Below are positions 1 through 9,852 of a stretch of DNA of 64,000 bases, one piece after another. The notes beneath the pieces are model-generated. The model saw only the letters and a list, made by a program, of their open reading frames with translations. It was not told the DNA's origin and did not search any database. Within the stretch, counting starts at the first letter, position 1; each line of letters starts with the position of its first letter. Source of the stretch: an uncultured Muribaculaceae bacterium (GTDB lineage Bacteria > Bacteroidota > Bacteroidia > Bacteroidales > Muribaculaceae); assembly GCA_910579605.1 (NCBI GenBank), contig CAJTUG010000003.1:40184-104183 (forward strand), given 5' to 3'. Position numbers and translations under genes: made by a program.

Positions 1-543
<543 letters not shown>

Positions 544-584
544 GATACAAAAAACACGTATTTCGTTAAAAAACTCCTCTGAAA

Positions 585-616
585 TTTGGAAGAATAAAAA
601 AAAGTTAGTAACTTTG
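585..616 (+). promoter_or_regulatory. Bacteroidota-type promoter for tRNA-Gln
   Basis: TTTG at 585-588 (-33) and TAACTTTG at 609-616 (-7, consensus TAnnTTTG) are separated by 20 bp. This is a textbook Bacteroidota promoter. The predicted start is about 30 nt upstream of the mature tRNA. Confidence 0.75.
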
Positions 617-652
617 CATCGCTTTAGCCCCTAAGGGGGTTGGGCGCAGGAT

Positions 653-723
653 AGTCTTATGGTGTAATGGTAACACATCAGTTTTTGGAGCTGAGTTTCC
701 AGGTTCGAATCCTGGTAAGACTA
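653..723 (+). tRNA. tRNA-Gln (anticodon TTG)
   Basis: A full cloverleaf can be drawn. The acceptor stem is 653-659 with 716-722, the D-stem GTGT 662-665 with 673-676, the anticodon stem 678-682 with 690-694, and the T-stem CCAGG 699-703 with 711-715. The anticodon TTG lies at 685-687, giving glutamine. The discriminator base is A723 and the CCA end is not encoded. It has its own promoter and is followed at once by an intrinsic terminator. Confidence 0.95.
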
Positions 724-733
724 CTCTAAGTTA

Positions 734-772
734 AATCCAAGCCCCTCTTGCGAGGCGCTTGGATTTTTTTTA
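734..772 (+). terminator. Intrinsic terminator after tRNA-Gln
   Basis: AATCCAAGC (734-742) pairs with GCTTGGATT (757-765), and the hairpin runs into an uninterrupted T tract. It lies 11 nt after the mature tRNA end. Confidence 0.85.
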
Positions 773-792
773 TTTTGCCCTCTTAGTTTGCC

Positions 793-1554
793 ATGTGTAA
801 AAATTTCAACGATATAAACGCCCACCCACGCGATTGCCGTATCAGTTTTGAGCCTATATCTCATGTTTATACGGCAACTTGTGCCGACGGATCTTTGGTG
901 GAATGCAAGTCGGTAACCACTGTAGTAGGCGATTTTTTTGAAAAATTCGATGCAGATTACTGGGCCAACCGCAAGGCTACTCCTTTTCGCACGGCAGAGA
1001 TGATTAAGGCAGAATGGGAGCGTAAAGGTCAGATTGCACGCGATCTCGGAACGCAGCTCCACGATTGGATAGAACGTTTCTATCTTGGAGAGACGCCACA
1101 GCCCGAGGCCTTGGCCGACAAGGCATTTTCCAATTTCCTTGCTTTTGCCAAGAATACAGAGTTACATCCGTATAGGTCGGAGTGGCGTATCTTCAGCGAG
1201 AAATACCGGGTGGCAGGAACACTTGATTTCCTTGTTTGTTCGCCTCAAGGAGTATATGAAATATACGATTGGAAAAGGTCCTCAAAGTTGCTTGATCCCA
1301 ACCATGGGCTGATATGTTCAAATAGTTTCGGCAAGACAGGACGAGGTTTCCTTTCTCATATTCCCGATACAACATATCACCACTACGCCCTGCAGCTTAG
1401 TTTATACCGCTATATTTTGGAAGAAGAATATGGTATCTGTGTCTCACAAGGGCACTTAGGGATTTTTCACCCCGATTATAATGAGCCTGTTGTAAAAGAC
1501 GTGCCATACTATAGGAACGAGGCTCAGAGTATATTGCAATCTATGATGATATGA
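793..1554 (+). CDS. PD-(D/E)XK superfamily nuclease-like protein
   Basis: The 253-residue protein shows the core of the RecB/Cas4-like PD-(D/E)XK fold. An early His-containing helix (GTQLHDWIE, about residue 85) is followed by GTLDFLV with the first metal-binding Asp, then EIYDWKRS with the D-x-K catalytic strand, and finally a Q-x3-Y type helix (YALQLSLYRY) typical of the RecB motif. No helicase or CRISPR partner is nearby, so a role in DNA repair or processing is inference. The ATG follows the tRNA terminator by about 20 nt. Its TGA overlaps the rsmF start (ATGA), so the two are probably translationally coupled. The DNA substrate is unknown. Confidence 0.75.
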   Translation: MCKNFNDINAHPRDCRISFEPISHVYTATCADGSLVECKSVTTVVGDFFEKFDADYWANRKATPFRTAEMIKAEWERKGQIARDLGTQLHDWIERFYLGETPQPEALADKAFSNFLAFAKNTELHPYRSEWRIFSEKYRVAGTLDFLVCSPQGVYEIYDWKRSSKLLDPNHGLICSNSFGKTGRGFLSHIPDTTYHHYALQLSLYRYILEEEYGICVSQGHLGIFHPDYNEPVVKDVPYYRNEAQSILQSMMI

Positions 1555-2984
1555 GCATTTCTCTGCCCCAAGCATTCGTGCAACTCATGGAATCATATCC
1601 GTGGGAATATTCGCGTAATCTTTTAGAAGCCTTGTCTGAGGGCAATCCATCGTTAGCAGTACGCGTAAATACAGCCAAAGGTGCTGCAGTGCCTTGCGGG
1701 GCTCAAAAAGTAGAATGGGACGACCGTGGTTTTTATTTAGATACCCGCCCGGTTTTTCCTCTACATCCACAATGGCATCAAGGTCTTTTTTATGTTCAAG
1801 ACGCATCTTCAATGGCTACGGCAACAGTGTTGTCGTTCATTTTGCAAAATTATATTGAAAACAATAGCGGATTGTGCTATCTTGATGCTTGTGCCGCGCC
1901 CGGTGGGAAAACCATTGCCGCGCTCGATATTTTGCCACCTGATGCATTTGTGGTTGCAAACGAAGCAGATAAGCGCAGGGCAAATATCTTGGCAGAGAAT
2001 GTTGCCAAACACGGTTGTCCGAATGTCGCCATAACTTTGGGCGATGCCTGCCGCTTTGCAAAACTTCGCGATACATTCCATATAATAGCTGCCGACGTGC
2101 CCTGTTCTGGCGAAGGCATGATGAGAAAAGACCTTGAAGCGGTGGGGCAGTGGTCTCTTAATCTCGTAGAATCGTGCGCTGCCGTCCAGACTGATATATT
2201 AGATGCCCTGTGGGGTGCGCTTAAGCCTGGAGGCTTTCTCATCTATAGTACATGCACATTCAACCGTCGTGAAAACGAAGACCGCCTTGAATACATGGTA
2301 TCGCAATATGGGGCGGAAATTATAGAATTGCCCTTGTCGCTTTTTCCTGGAGCTGTGGCCGGTTTTGTGCCTGGTGTGGCAAGGTTCTTGCCCGGTATGG
2401 TGAGAGGCGAAGGACAGTTTGTTGCGTTGCTCCATAAACCGGGACATTTTTCGGCATTGCAAAGCAAGAAAAAGAAAAGTAATTCAAAAGCTTGCAAGAT
2501 ACCATCGGATGTGTCAGACTTTGTCGAAAAACATGTCATTGACCATCAAAGCTATATAATCAAAGAATATACTCCAGGGTGCTATTGTATTGTGCCAAAA
2601 GGACACGAGGCTTTGATAGAATCTGTCGGAGGTGTTTCACCCCTTATTAGGCAAGGCTTGCCTGTAGTAGAATTGAAAGGCAAGACAGCTGTGCCGTCGC
2701 ATCTGCTGGCCATGAGCACAGCTTTGCGTCGCGACAGTTTTCCTGCTCATGAATTAGACTATGCGGCTGCCATGGCTTATCTCAGAGGCGAGGCGCTTTC
2801 CGACGTGCCGCAGGAGATTCCCCAAGGATTCTATTTAACCACATACGCCAACCAACCTCTCGGTTTCGCAAAGAATATTGGCCGGAGAGCCAATAACTTA
2901 TATCCCGATGCTTTACGGCTCAAGATGTCGCCGCAATCTGTTCCATCTTCGGCCCCTGTGCCCATTATTTCCCAAGAATTATGA
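1551..2984 (+). CDS. rsmF: rRNA (cytosine-C5)-methyltransferase, RsmF-like
   Basis: This NOL1/NOP2/Sun family enzyme transfers methyl from SAM to C5 of a cytosine in 16S rRNA. Visible motifs are the SAM-binding loop ACAAPGGKT (about residues 120-128), the first conserved Cys in DVPCSGEGMMRKD, and the catalytic Cys in YSTCTFNRRENE. The last 100 residues carry the RsmF-type C-terminal domain with the PLGFAKNIG...NLYP pattern. The length of 477 aa fits RsmF (about 470-480) and is longer than RsmB. It overlaps the genes on both sides by 4 nt. Confidence 0.9.
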   Translation: MSISLPQAFVQLMESYPWEYSRNLLEALSEGNPSLAVRVNTAKGAAVPCGAQKVEWDDRGFYLDTRPVFPLHPQWHQGLFYVQDASSMATATVLSFILQNYIENNSGLCYLDACAAPGGKTIAALDILPPDAFVVANEADKRRANILAENVAKHGCPNVAITLGDACRFAKLRDTFHIIAADVPCSGEGMMRKDLEAVGQWSLNLVESCAAVQTDILDALWGALKPGGFLIYSTCTFNRRENEDRLEYMVSQYGAEIIELPLSLFPGAVAGFVPGVARFLPGMVRGEGQFVALLHKPGHFSALQSKKKKSNSKACKIPSDVSDFVEKHVIDHQSYIIKEYTPGCYCIVPKGHEALIESVGGVSPLIRQGLPVVELKGKTAVPSHLLAMSTALRRDSFPAHELDYAAAMAYLRGEALSDVPQEIPQGFYLTTYANQPLGFAKNIGRRANNLYPDALRLKMSPQSVPSSAPVPIISQEL

Positions 2985-4822
2985 AAGATTTTTTTGCCAT
3001 ATTGAGACGTTTTGTCCCACCATATAAGCGCTATCTCGCCCTTAATATCTTTTTTAACATTTTAGCGGCATTTCTCACGCTCTTTTCGTTTGCATTGATA
3101 GTGCCTATTTTGGAAATGCTGTTTAAAATCAAAGAGGCAAGCTACAGCTATATGGCTTCTGGCGATGCTTCGTTGAAAGACGTAGTGGTGAATAATTTTT
3201 ATTATTATACCCAGATGACCATGGAAAACTACGGGGCAACAGCCACGCTTGCGCTCCTGGCTGCCGCACTTGTGGTCATGACCGCTTTCAAAACCGGAGC
3301 CACATATGCCGCTTCATATTTTATCACTCCGCTAAGAAACGGGATAGTCCGCGACCTGCGAAATTTCGTGTACGATAAGATCACAACACTGCCAATGGGA
3401 TTTTTCACCTCAGAACGTAAAGGCGATGTAATGGCACGTATGAGCGGCGACGTGGCAGAAATAGAGAATTCCATCATGTCGTCGCTCGACATGATGTTCA
3501 AAAATCCCGTTATGATAATAGTATGCCTCAGTATGATGCTTTTCATCTCTTGGCAGCTCACCATCTTCGTGTTCATCCTTCTGCCCATTGTAGGCGTGGT
3601 TATGGGGCGCGTTGGCAAAAGGCTTAAAAGAACATCTTTCGAAGGCCAGACGCAATGGGGAGTACTCATGGCAAACATTGAGGAAACACTTGGCGGGCTG
3701 AGGATTATCAAGGCTTTCAATGCCGAAGATAAAGTCAAAAATCGTTTCCATGCCGAAAACGAAGTGTTCTACAGGCTTTCAAACCGTGTGGCACGTCGTC
3801 AGGCTCTTGCCCACCCAATGAGCGAGTTCCTCGGAACGGCCGCAATTGCTATAATCTTGTGGTTCGGCGGTAGTCTTATCTTATCGGGACACTCATCCAT
3901 GAATGCAGCCTCTTTCATTTATTACATGGTCATCTTCTACTCCATGATAAATCCGGCCAAAGACCTTTCAAAAGCAATGTATTCCATTCAGAAAGGCCTT
4001 GCAAGTATGGAAAGGGTCGACAAAATTCTCAGTGCAGATAACCCTATCAAAAGCCCGGACAACCCTAAGAATCTGCCACGAGAAGCAGCTATAAAACTTG
4101 AAAATGTTTCATTCTCCTACGATGGCACGACACAGGTGCTGAGCGATATAAATCTCGACATCCCGGCTGGTGCCACTATCGCGCTTGTAGGCCAATCGGG
4201 CAGCGGAAAGTCTACATTGGCCGACCTTATACCAAGATTCTATGATCCCACAAAAGGAAAGGTGACAATCGACGGGGTCGACATCAGAGAACTTGCCGTA
4301 GCCGATTTACGCTCGCTAATGGGAAACGTTAATCAAGAAGCCATTCTGTTCAACGATACTATTTTCAACAATATAGCTTTCGGAGTTGAAAGCGCTACAA
4401 TGGAAGAAGTGAGGGTCGCCGCTAAAATTGCTAATGCCGACGATTTCATTATGGCCACAGAACAACAATACCAGACTTGTATAGGCGACAGAGGTTGCCG
4501 CCTTTCCGGTGGGCAAAGACAGCGCCTGTCTATAGCTCGTGCAATACTTAAAAATCCGGCCATACTCATTCTCGACGAAGCTACATCGGCTCTCGACAGC
4601 GAAAGCGAGCATCTGGTGCAACAAGCACTTGATCGACTCATGGCAAACCGTACCACATTGGTCATTGCCCATAGACTAAGCACAATCCGAAACGCCGATC
4701 TTATTTGCGTTCTCCACGAAGGGCGCATTGTAGAAACCGGGACTCACGACCAGCTTTTAGAGGCTGGCGCAAAAGGTTTCTACCGACGTCTTGTTGAAAT
4801 GCAGCAAGTTTCTGCAAATTGA
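2981..4822 (+). CDS. ABC exporter, fused permease and ATPase (MsbA-like)
   Basis: The 613-residue half-transporter has six predicted membrane helices in the first 320 residues (type I exporter fold) and a C-terminal nucleotide-binding domain. The domain shows Walker A GQSGSGKST (about 404-412), a Q-loop, the signature LSGGQRQR (about 508), Walker B ILILDEATSALD and the H-loop AHRLS. Such homodimers flip lipids or export hydrophobic compounds across the inner membrane. MsbA, the lipid A core flippase, is the closest functional analogue, but the substrate cannot be read from sequence. Its ATG overlaps the rsmF stop by 4 nt, making it the last gene of the operon. Confidence 0.88.
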   Translation: MKDFFAILRRFVPPYKRYLALNIFFNILAAFLTLFSFALIVPILEMLFKIKEASYSYMASGDASLKDVVVNNFYYYTQMTMENYGATATLALLAAALVVMTAFKTGATYAASYFITPLRNGIVRDLRNFVYDKITTLPMGFFTSERKGDVMARMSGDVAEIENSIMSSLDMMFKNPVMIIVCLSMMLFISWQLTIFVFILLPIVGVVMGRVGKRLKRTSFEGQTQWGVLMANIEETLGGLRIIKAFNAEDKVKNRFHAENEVFYRLSNRVARRQALAHPMSEFLGTAAIAIILWFGGSLILSGHSSMNAASFIYYMVIFYSMINPAKDLSKAMYSIQKGLASMERVDKILSADNPIKSPDNPKNLPREAAIKLENVSFSYDGTTQVLSDINLDIPAGATIALVGQSGSGKSTLADLIPRFYDPTKGKVTIDGVDIRELAVADLRSLMGNVNQEAILFNDTIFNNIAFGVESATMEEVRVAAKIANADDFIMATEQQYQTCIGDRGCRLSGGQRQRLSIARAILKNPAILILDEATSALDSESEHLVQQALDRLMANRTTLVIAHRLSTIRNADLICVLHEGRIVETGTHDQLLEAGAKGFYRRLVEMQQVSAN

Positions 4823-4827
4823 CGTAT

Positions 4828-4858
4828 TTTGATGATTCAAAAAAAATGCTTATTTTTG
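4828..4858 (+). promoter_or_regulatory. Promoter of asnS
   Basis: TTTG (4828-4831) and TATTTTTG (4851-4858) are 19 bp apart. The leader to the ATG at 4901 is roughly 35-40 nt. Confidence 0.7.
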
Positions 4859-4900
4859 CAATTTAGTAAATAAAGACATTAAAGTTCTCATATCACGACA

Positions 4901-6289
4901 ATGAAACGCACCAAAATAGCCCGGATTTTTGACCCGGATCTCATCGGAACCGAGGTTGATGTAAAAGGATGGGTACGCACCCGCAGAGGTAACAAAAACG
5001 TTCAGTTCGTAGCTCTCAATGACGGATCTTCGGTGAAAAATCTCCAGATTGTATTTGATCTATCCAAATTTTCCGAAGACGACTTGAAAGCAGTTACTAC
5101 AGGGTCGAGCATACATGTTACAGGTAAGCTCGTAGAATCCATGGGCAAAGGACAGTCTTGCGAGGTACAGGCAGATACTCTTGAAATTTACGGCTCTGCA
5201 GACCCCGAAACTTATCCATTGCAGAAAAAAGGCCACACTTTAGAGTTTTTACGCGAAAAAGCCCACCTCCGTCCTCGCACGGCTACATTTGGTGCTATCT
5301 TGCGTATTCGTTCTGCCTTGGCTTTTGCCATCCATAAATTTTTCAACGAAAGAGGCTTCTTCTATCTCAATACTCCACTTATCACCGCAAGCGACTGCGA
5401 AGGTGCCGGAGCTATGTTCCAGGTAACGACACTCCCGCTCGATAAACTCCCTAAAACCGAAGACGGCGCTGTAGACTACACAAAAGATTTCTTTGGCAAA
5501 CCTACAGCTTTGACCGTGAGCGGCCAGCTCGAAGGCGAACTCGGTGCTACTGCTCTTGGTGCCATATATACTTTCGGGCCTACTTTCCGTGCCGAAAACT
5601 CAAACACGCCCCGTCACTTGTCGGAATTTTGGATGATAGAACCCGAAATTGCATTCTACGATATTGCAGACAACATGCAGTTGGCAGAAGATTTCGTGAA
5701 ATATTGTATCTCCTATGCTCTTGAAAACTGCGCCGACGATATTGAATTCCTTGCTGAACATTTTGACAAAGAATTGCCCGAACGACTCAAATTCGTGGTA
5801 AATAACGATTTCGTTCGCCTTTCTTATACCGAAGGCGTAGAAATACTAAAAGCCTCTGGCAAAAAATTCGAGTTCCCTGTTGATTGGGGTACTGATCTCC
5901 AGAGCGAACACGAAAGATATCTCGTGGAAGAACATTTCAAAAAACCGGTAATCCTCACAGACTACCCTCGCGAAATCAAGGCTTTCTATATGAAGCAGAA
6001 CGACGACGGCAAGACTGTCCGCGCAATGGACGTACTCTTCCCTAAAATCGGTGAGATTATAGGCGGTAGCGAGCGAGAAGCAGACTACGACAAGCTCCTT
6101 TCCCGTATACAAGAACTTGGTATCCCGATGAAAGACATGTGGTGGTATTTGGATACACGTCGTTTTGGTACTGTTCCCCACAGTGGCTTCGGTCTCGGTT
6201 TCGAGCGTCTTGTACTCTTTGTTACGGGTATGACAAATATACGCGACGTCATTCCCTTCCCGCGTACTCCAAACAATGCAGAATTTTAA
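4901..6289 (+). CDS. asnS: Asparaginyl-tRNA synthetase
   Basis: This class IIb synthetase charges tRNA-Asn. The N-terminal OB-fold anticodon-binding domain (about residues 1-110, with [16 protein letters not shown]) is followed by the catalytic core. Motif 2 lies around [21 protein letters not shown], and motif 3 is [11 protein letters not shown] near the end. The 462-residue length matches bacterial AsnRS (E. coli 466). The FWMIEPE segment favours Asn over Asp specificity. It is transcribed from its own promoter and ends in a strong terminator shared with the converging lysozyme gene. Confidence 0.97.
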   Translation: MKRTKIARIFDPDLIGTEVDVKGWVRTRRGNKNVQFVALNDGSSVKNLQIVFDLSKFSEDDLKAVTTGSSIHVTGKLVESMGKGQSCEVQADTLEIYGSADPETYPLQKKGHTLEFLREKAHLRPRTATFGAILRIRSALAFAIHKFFNERGFFYLNTPLITASDCEGAGAMFQVTTLPLDKLPKTEDGAVDYTKDFFGKPTALTVSGQLEGELGATALGAIYTFGPTFRAENSNTPRHLSEFWMIEPEIAFYDIADNMQLAEDFVKYCISYALENCADDIEFLAEHFDKELPERLKFVVNNDFVRLSYTEGVEILKASGKKFEFPVDWGTDLQSEHERYLVEEHFKKPVILTDYPREIKAFYMKQNDDGKTVRAMDVLFPKIGEIIGGSEREADYDKLLSRIQELGIPMKDMWWYLDTRRFGTVPHSGFGLGFERLVLFVTGMTNIRDVIPFPRTPNNAEF

Positions 6290-6297
6290 ACACATCC

Positions 6298-6344
6298 ATA
6301 CCAAAAGAAAGAGCGGCCTCAGAGGTCGCTCTTTCTTTTGGTAT
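6298..6344. terminator. Bidirectional terminator between asnS and the GH25 gene
   Basis: CCAAAAGAAAGAGCG (6301-6315) pairs perfectly with its complement at 6327-6341, extended by ATA/TAT. The A-rich left arm and T-rich right arm can terminate transcription from either side. Confidence 0.85.
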
Positions 6345-7077
6345 ATGGAATGTTGAAATGATCGTAAAACTCCTCTCGTGAACCATTAAAAGTGTTCATA
6401 TCCACTTTGCCTACGATTCCAGGAACACGGCTTATGTGCGAATGTTGCCATAGGGTCCATCTTTCGTAAGATATGGGAGGGGTCGTAAAGGAACAAATCC
6501 ACAAATCGTGGCCACTGCTCGGGAAAACACGGTGTATAAAACGCGCGTGACCGTTCTTGTTGGTATATACCAACACCTTATACCCCGATGCCTCAAGAAT
6601 GCTTATCATAGTGCGCAATCGCTCTATTATAAGCTCCGTCGGTTGTTCTATGGGGTTGCCGGATTCTTCTATATCTATTGCAAGAGGTAAATCCAGATTC
6701 AGATCTTTTATGCAACTTAAAAAATTTTGGGCTTGCAAAGTACCGTCGCAATCAAAACGGAAAAAGTGATAAGCTCCGGTGATAACTCCGGCACGTGTCG
6801 CCGCAGAATAATTCCTCGCAAAAATCTGGTCCTTGAAAGTCCGTCCTTCCGACGCCTTTATATATACGAAATCTATTCCGGAAGCATAAATAGAATCAAA
6901 ATCCGGCACTCCGTTGTGTGAAGAAACATCAATGCCGACCACAGGGTAATCCGTGCGGTCGACATCGACATGTAGTTTTCCCCGGTGCATCACCCGGTAG
7001 GCACACAAAACACCTATGGCCAACCCGGCAAATATTATTATGCCAAGAGCAATGCTTCGGGCCGAGCGGTTTTTCAT
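6319..7077 (-). CDS. GH25-family lysozyme, membrane-anchored
   Basis: This muramidase hydrolyses the MurNAc-GlcNAc bond of peptidoglycan. A single N-terminal hydrophobic segment (about residues 8-28) works as a signal anchor. The GH25 barrel begins at VVGIDVSSHNG with the first conserved Asp, continues with FVYIKASEG and AYHFFR, and carries the catalytic D-x-E in LAIDIEESG. WTLWQHS near the C-terminus is also typical. The length of 252 aa is normal. The ATG overlaps the stop of the upstream oxidoreductase subunit by one base (TAATG on the minus strand), which ties a cell-wall enzyme to a central-metabolism operon. Confidence 0.9.
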   Translation of the reverse strand: MKNRSARSIALGIIIFAGLAIGVLCAYRVMHRGKLHVDVDRTDYPVVGIDVSSHNGVPDFDSIYASGIDFVYIKASEGRTFKDQIFARNYSAATRAGVITGAYHFFRFDCDGTLQAQNFLSCIKDLNLDLPLAIDIEESGNPIEQPTELIIERLRTMISILEASGYKVLVYTNKNGHARFIHRVFPSSGHDLWICSFTTPPISYERWTLWQHSHISRVPGIVGKVDMNTFNGSREEFYDHFNIPYTKRKSDL

Positions 7078-7610
7078 TATACCAACGACATTCCTTTTTG
7101 GAGTGCCGTTTCGTTCAAGGGTATGAGGTGGTGATGGCGTTCAGGCAAAGTTTTGCGTAGGCCGCGGATAACGGCATCTGTGTCTACAACCGGCCTGAGT
7201 TTCAATAGGGCGCCAAGGAGTATCATGTTGTAGGTCTTGGAGTTTTTAAGCTCTATAGAGGCCGTCATTGCATCTACGGCCACTATCTTGATGTCGGTGC
7301 GCTCGGGCAGCCGATGTATACCCGATGGATCGTAAATGAGCGTACCGCCGGGTTTGACTTTGCTCTCGAATTTGTCAAGGCTCTGTTGGTTGAGAACAAC
7401 GGCTGTGTCAAATGTATCCAAGACCGGCGAGCTGATAGACTTGTCGGAAATTATAACTGTGACGTTGGCTGTTCCCCCGCGTTGCTCAGGGCCGTAAGAC
7501 GGCATCCATGTCACTTCTTTGTCGTCCATAAGACCGGCGTAAGCAAGGATTTTACCCATAGATAGTACGCCCTGGCCACCGAATCCGGCTATTACAATTT
7601 CTTCTTTCAT
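7077..7610 (-). CDS. 2-oxoacid:ferredoxin oxidoreductase, gamma subunit
   Basis: Gamma subunit of the Vor/Kor enzyme that oxidatively decarboxylates a 2-oxoacid with CoA and reduces ferredoxin. The N-terminal segment IVIAGFGGQGVLSMGK and the following SYGPEQRGGTANV are hallmarks of the family. The 177-residue length is usual. It lies 3 nt after the beta-subunit gene in an operon ordered delta-alpha-beta-gamma. Whether the substrate is 2-oxoglutarate, 2-oxoisovalerate or another branched 2-oxoacid cannot be decided here. Confidence 0.92.
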   Translation of the reverse strand: MKEEIVIAGFGGQGVLSMGKILAYAGLMDDKEVTWMPSYGPEQRGGTANVTVIISDKSISSPVLDTFDTAVVLNQQSLDKFESKVKPGGTLIYDPSGIHRLPERTDIKIVAVDAMTASIELKNSKTYNMILLGALLKLRPVVDTDAVIRGLRKTLPERHHHLIPLNETALQKGMSLV

Positions 7611-7613
7611 AGC

Positions 7614-8390
7614 TTATTTCTTTTCGGGTTCGACATTCTTCAAATCCCCCAAAGGATATTTCTCAAACATGTGTTCTACCATCCAATCGTTGCTTTGGGC
7701 AGGGCTTAGTTTCCAACCGGAGTTGCAGGTAGATACTATTTCTACTATGCTTGTGCCGCGTTTGGCAAGGGAGTTCTCAAAAGCCTTCTTGATGGCTGTT
7801 TTAGCCTTGCGCACTGCGGCCGGTGTATGCACGGCCTGGCGCGTCACGTAGCATGTGCCATCCAACTGTGCCAACAAATTGGAAATGGGCAGCGGGTAGC
7901 CGTTAAGGTCGGCGCGTCGTCCATAAGGGGTGGTGGCTGTCTTCATGCCCAAGAGGGTAGTAGGTGCCATTTGGCCGCCGGTCATACCATAAATAGCGTT
8001 GTTGATGAAAATTATGGCAATGTTCTCGCCGCGGTTTGCTGCATGGATGGTTTCTGCCGTGCCTATGGCCGCAAGGTCGCCGTCGCCTTGATAGGTAAAC
8101 ACGAGGCGGTCGGGGTTAAGACGGCTTGCCGCAGTGGCCAGTGCCGGTGCTCGGCCATGTGCAGCCTCTATCCAGTCGATGTCTATATAGTTATATGCAA
8201 ATACAGCACAACCCACCGGTGCTATACCTATAGCTATGTCTTCAAGCCCCATCTCGTCAAGGAGTTCGGCTATGATTCTGTGAACCACGCCATGGGAGCA
8301 ACCCGGGCAATAGTGGGTGTTCACCTCCGTGAGCAGGCGCGGACGGGAGTAAACCTTATTTTCGGGACGTATTAATTCTTCTTTTGTCAT
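7614..8390 (-). CDS. 2-oxoacid:ferredoxin oxidoreductase, beta subunit (TPP-binding)
   Basis: The beta subunit binds thiamine pyrophosphate and makes the hydroxyalkyl-TPP intermediate. CPGCSHG near residue 28 holds cysteines typical of the beta subunit. The TPP/Mg motif appears as YQGDGDLAAIG followed about 25 residues later by NNAIYGMTGGQ. HGRAPALATA is also conserved. Its 258 residues agree with KorB/VorA-type subunits. It is separated from the alpha-subunit gene by 9 nt and from gamma by 3 nt. Confidence 0.93.
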   Translation of the reverse strand: MTKEELIRPENKVYSRPRLLTEVNTHYCPGCSHGVVHRIIAELLDEMGLEDIAIGIAPVGCAVFAYNYIDIDWIEAAHGRAPALATAASRLNPDRLVFTYQGDGDLAAIGTAETIHAANRGENIAIIFINNAIYGMTGGQMAPTTLLGMKTATTPYGRRADLNGYPLPISNLLAQLDGTCYVTRQAVHTPAAVRKAKTAIKKAFENSLAKRGTSIVEIVSTCNSGWKLSPAQSNDWMVEHMFEKYPLGDLKNVEPEKK

Positions 8391-8399
8391 GGCTCATTA

Positions 8400-9497
8400 T
8401 CATTTATTAGAACTCTCAATTTCCGGAAAATGGCTTTTGAGTGCTGCAAGGACTTCGTTGGGGTTGGGGACTATACCTCCCATGCGCCCGAAATGGTACA
8501 CGGGTTTGCTGCCGCCTACAGCCAGGCGTACGTCTTCTACCATCTGCCCTGCATTGAGCTCTACCGTGAGTATGCCGTGTGTCCTTGCTGCTGCTTTGGC
8601 TATGGCTTCCGACGGGAATGGCCACAAGGTTATCGGGCGGAGCATGCCTATCTTTAGCCCGGCTTCGCGAGCGTCTTCGATGGCCTTCAGGCAAATTCGG
8701 GCAATTGAGCCGAAAGCTACTATAAGATAATCGGCATCTTCGGTAAAATATTCTTGATACCTCACCTCTGCGGCTTCGATGGCGCGGTATGTGGCCTGAA
8801 AACGTTCGTTGTTCTTCTCCATCTTGGCGGAGTCAAGCTCAAGCGACGTCACAACATTGCGGTGATCACGTCCCATTTTCCCACATGCAGCCCATGGGCA
8901 TTGGCGGCGGATTTCTTCTTCGCTGCGACGAGGACGGAAAGGTGGCAAAACTACCTTCTCCATCATCTGGCCCACTACTCCGTCGGCAAGAATCATGGCC
9001 GGAGTGCGGTATTTGAACGACAAGTCAAAACCTAAAGCCACAAAATCTGTCATCTCTTGAACCGTGGCTGGTGCAAGGACTATCATGTGGTAGTCGCCGT
9101 GTCCGCCTCCTTTTGTCGCTTGGAAATAGTCGGCCTGCGAGGGCTGTATGGTGCCCAGACCGGGTCCTCCGCGCATAACGTTGAGAATCAACGCAGGCAA
9201 CTCCGAGGCCGCAAGGTAGGAGATACCTTCTTGCTTGAGGCTTACTCCGGGCGACGACGACGATGTCATCACGGCCTTGCCGGTGGCTGCACCCCCATAA
9301 ACCATGTTGATGGCTGCCACTTCGCTTTCGGCCTGGAGAACTACCATGCCCGTACTTTCCCATGGACGCAGTTCCGACAATGTCTCCAGCACTTCCGATT
9401 GGGGGGTGATTGGGTAACCGAAATATCCGTCGCACCCATAGCGGATGGCAGCGTGCGCTATCGCCTCGTTGCCTTTCATGAGTCTTACTTCTTCCAT
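8400..9497 (-). CDS. vorB: 2-oxoacid:ferredoxin oxidoreductase, alpha subunit (VorB-like)
   Basis: The alpha subunit contributes the pyrimidine-binding domain for TPP. The N-terminus GNEAIAHAAIRYGCDGYFGYPITPQSE is diagnostic, followed by AAINMVYGGAATGKAVMTSSSSPG and RGGPGLGT. The C-terminal part (YLIVAFGSIARI, GMLRPITLWPFP) is the swivel domain. Bacteroides orthologues are usually named VorB, although 2-oxoglutarate has also been proposed as substrate for this operon type. The start at 9497 is the first ATG; a later one at MKGNEA is possible. 25 nt separate it from the ferredoxin gene. Confidence 0.92.
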   Translation of the reverse strand: MEEVRLMKGNEAIAHAAIRYGCDGYFGYPITPQSEVLETLSELRPWESTGMVVLQAESEVAAINMVYGGAATGKAVMTSSSSPGVSLKQEGISYLAASELPALILNVMRGGPGLGTIQPSQADYFQATKGGGHGDYHMIVLAPATVQEMTDFVALGFDLSFKYRTPAMILADGVVGQMMEKVVLPPFRPRRSEEEIRRQCPWAACGKMGRDHRNVVTSLELDSAKMEKNNERFQATYRAIEAAEVRYQEYFTEDADYLIVAFGSIARICLKAIEDAREAGLKIGMLRPITLWPFPSEAIAKAAARTHGILTVELNAGQMVEDVRLAVGGSKPVYHFGRMGGIVPNPNEVLAALKSHFPEIESSNK

Positions 9498-9522
9498 ATC
9501 AGAGAATAAGGTGTTTTGTTTT

Positions 9523-9762
9523 TTACTTTTCGCCGCGGTCTACAAAGCGGTAAACCTCTATGCAGGCATCTGGGCATACTGTGGCACATGCTGCACAGCC
9601 TATGCACGACGACGGCTGTGCTGTATAGGCATAGTGATAGCCGCGGTCGTTGACTTCCTGCGGCTCAAGTTGTAGCACATCGGCCGGGCAGGCTACGACA
9701 CACAGCTCGCAACCTTTGCAACGTTTGCTGTCTATTGTGACAGCGCCATATACTTTGGCCAT
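9523..9762 (-). CDS. 2-oxoacid:ferredoxin oxidoreductase, delta (ferredoxin) subunit
   Basis: A 79-residue bacterial-type ferredoxin with two 4Fe-4S motifs, CKGCELCVVACP and CIGCAACATVCP. It passes electrons from the catalytic subunits to free ferredoxin. It is the first gene of the four-gene oxidoreductase operon, downstream of the minus-strand promoter at 9822-9852. Confidence 0.93.
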   Translation of the reverse strand: MAKVYGAVTIDSKRCKGCELCVVACPADVLQLEPQEVNDRGYHYAYTAQPSSCIGCAACATVCPDACIEVYRFVDRGEK

Positions 9763-9821
9763 ATCTTTTTATGTTTGTGGGTTAGTCTTAGCGTCTTCGC
9801 CCTTAAGAGAAGTACGCATTG

Positions 9822-9852
9822 CAAATATAAGCCTTTTTTTACTCCGTGCAAA
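9822..9852 (-). promoter_or_regulatory. Promoter of the 2-oxoacid oxidoreductase operon
   Basis: On the minus strand, TATATTTG (9829-9822) is preceded by TTTG (9852-9849) with a 19-bp spacer. The leader to the ferredoxin start is about 55 nt. Confidence 0.7.
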
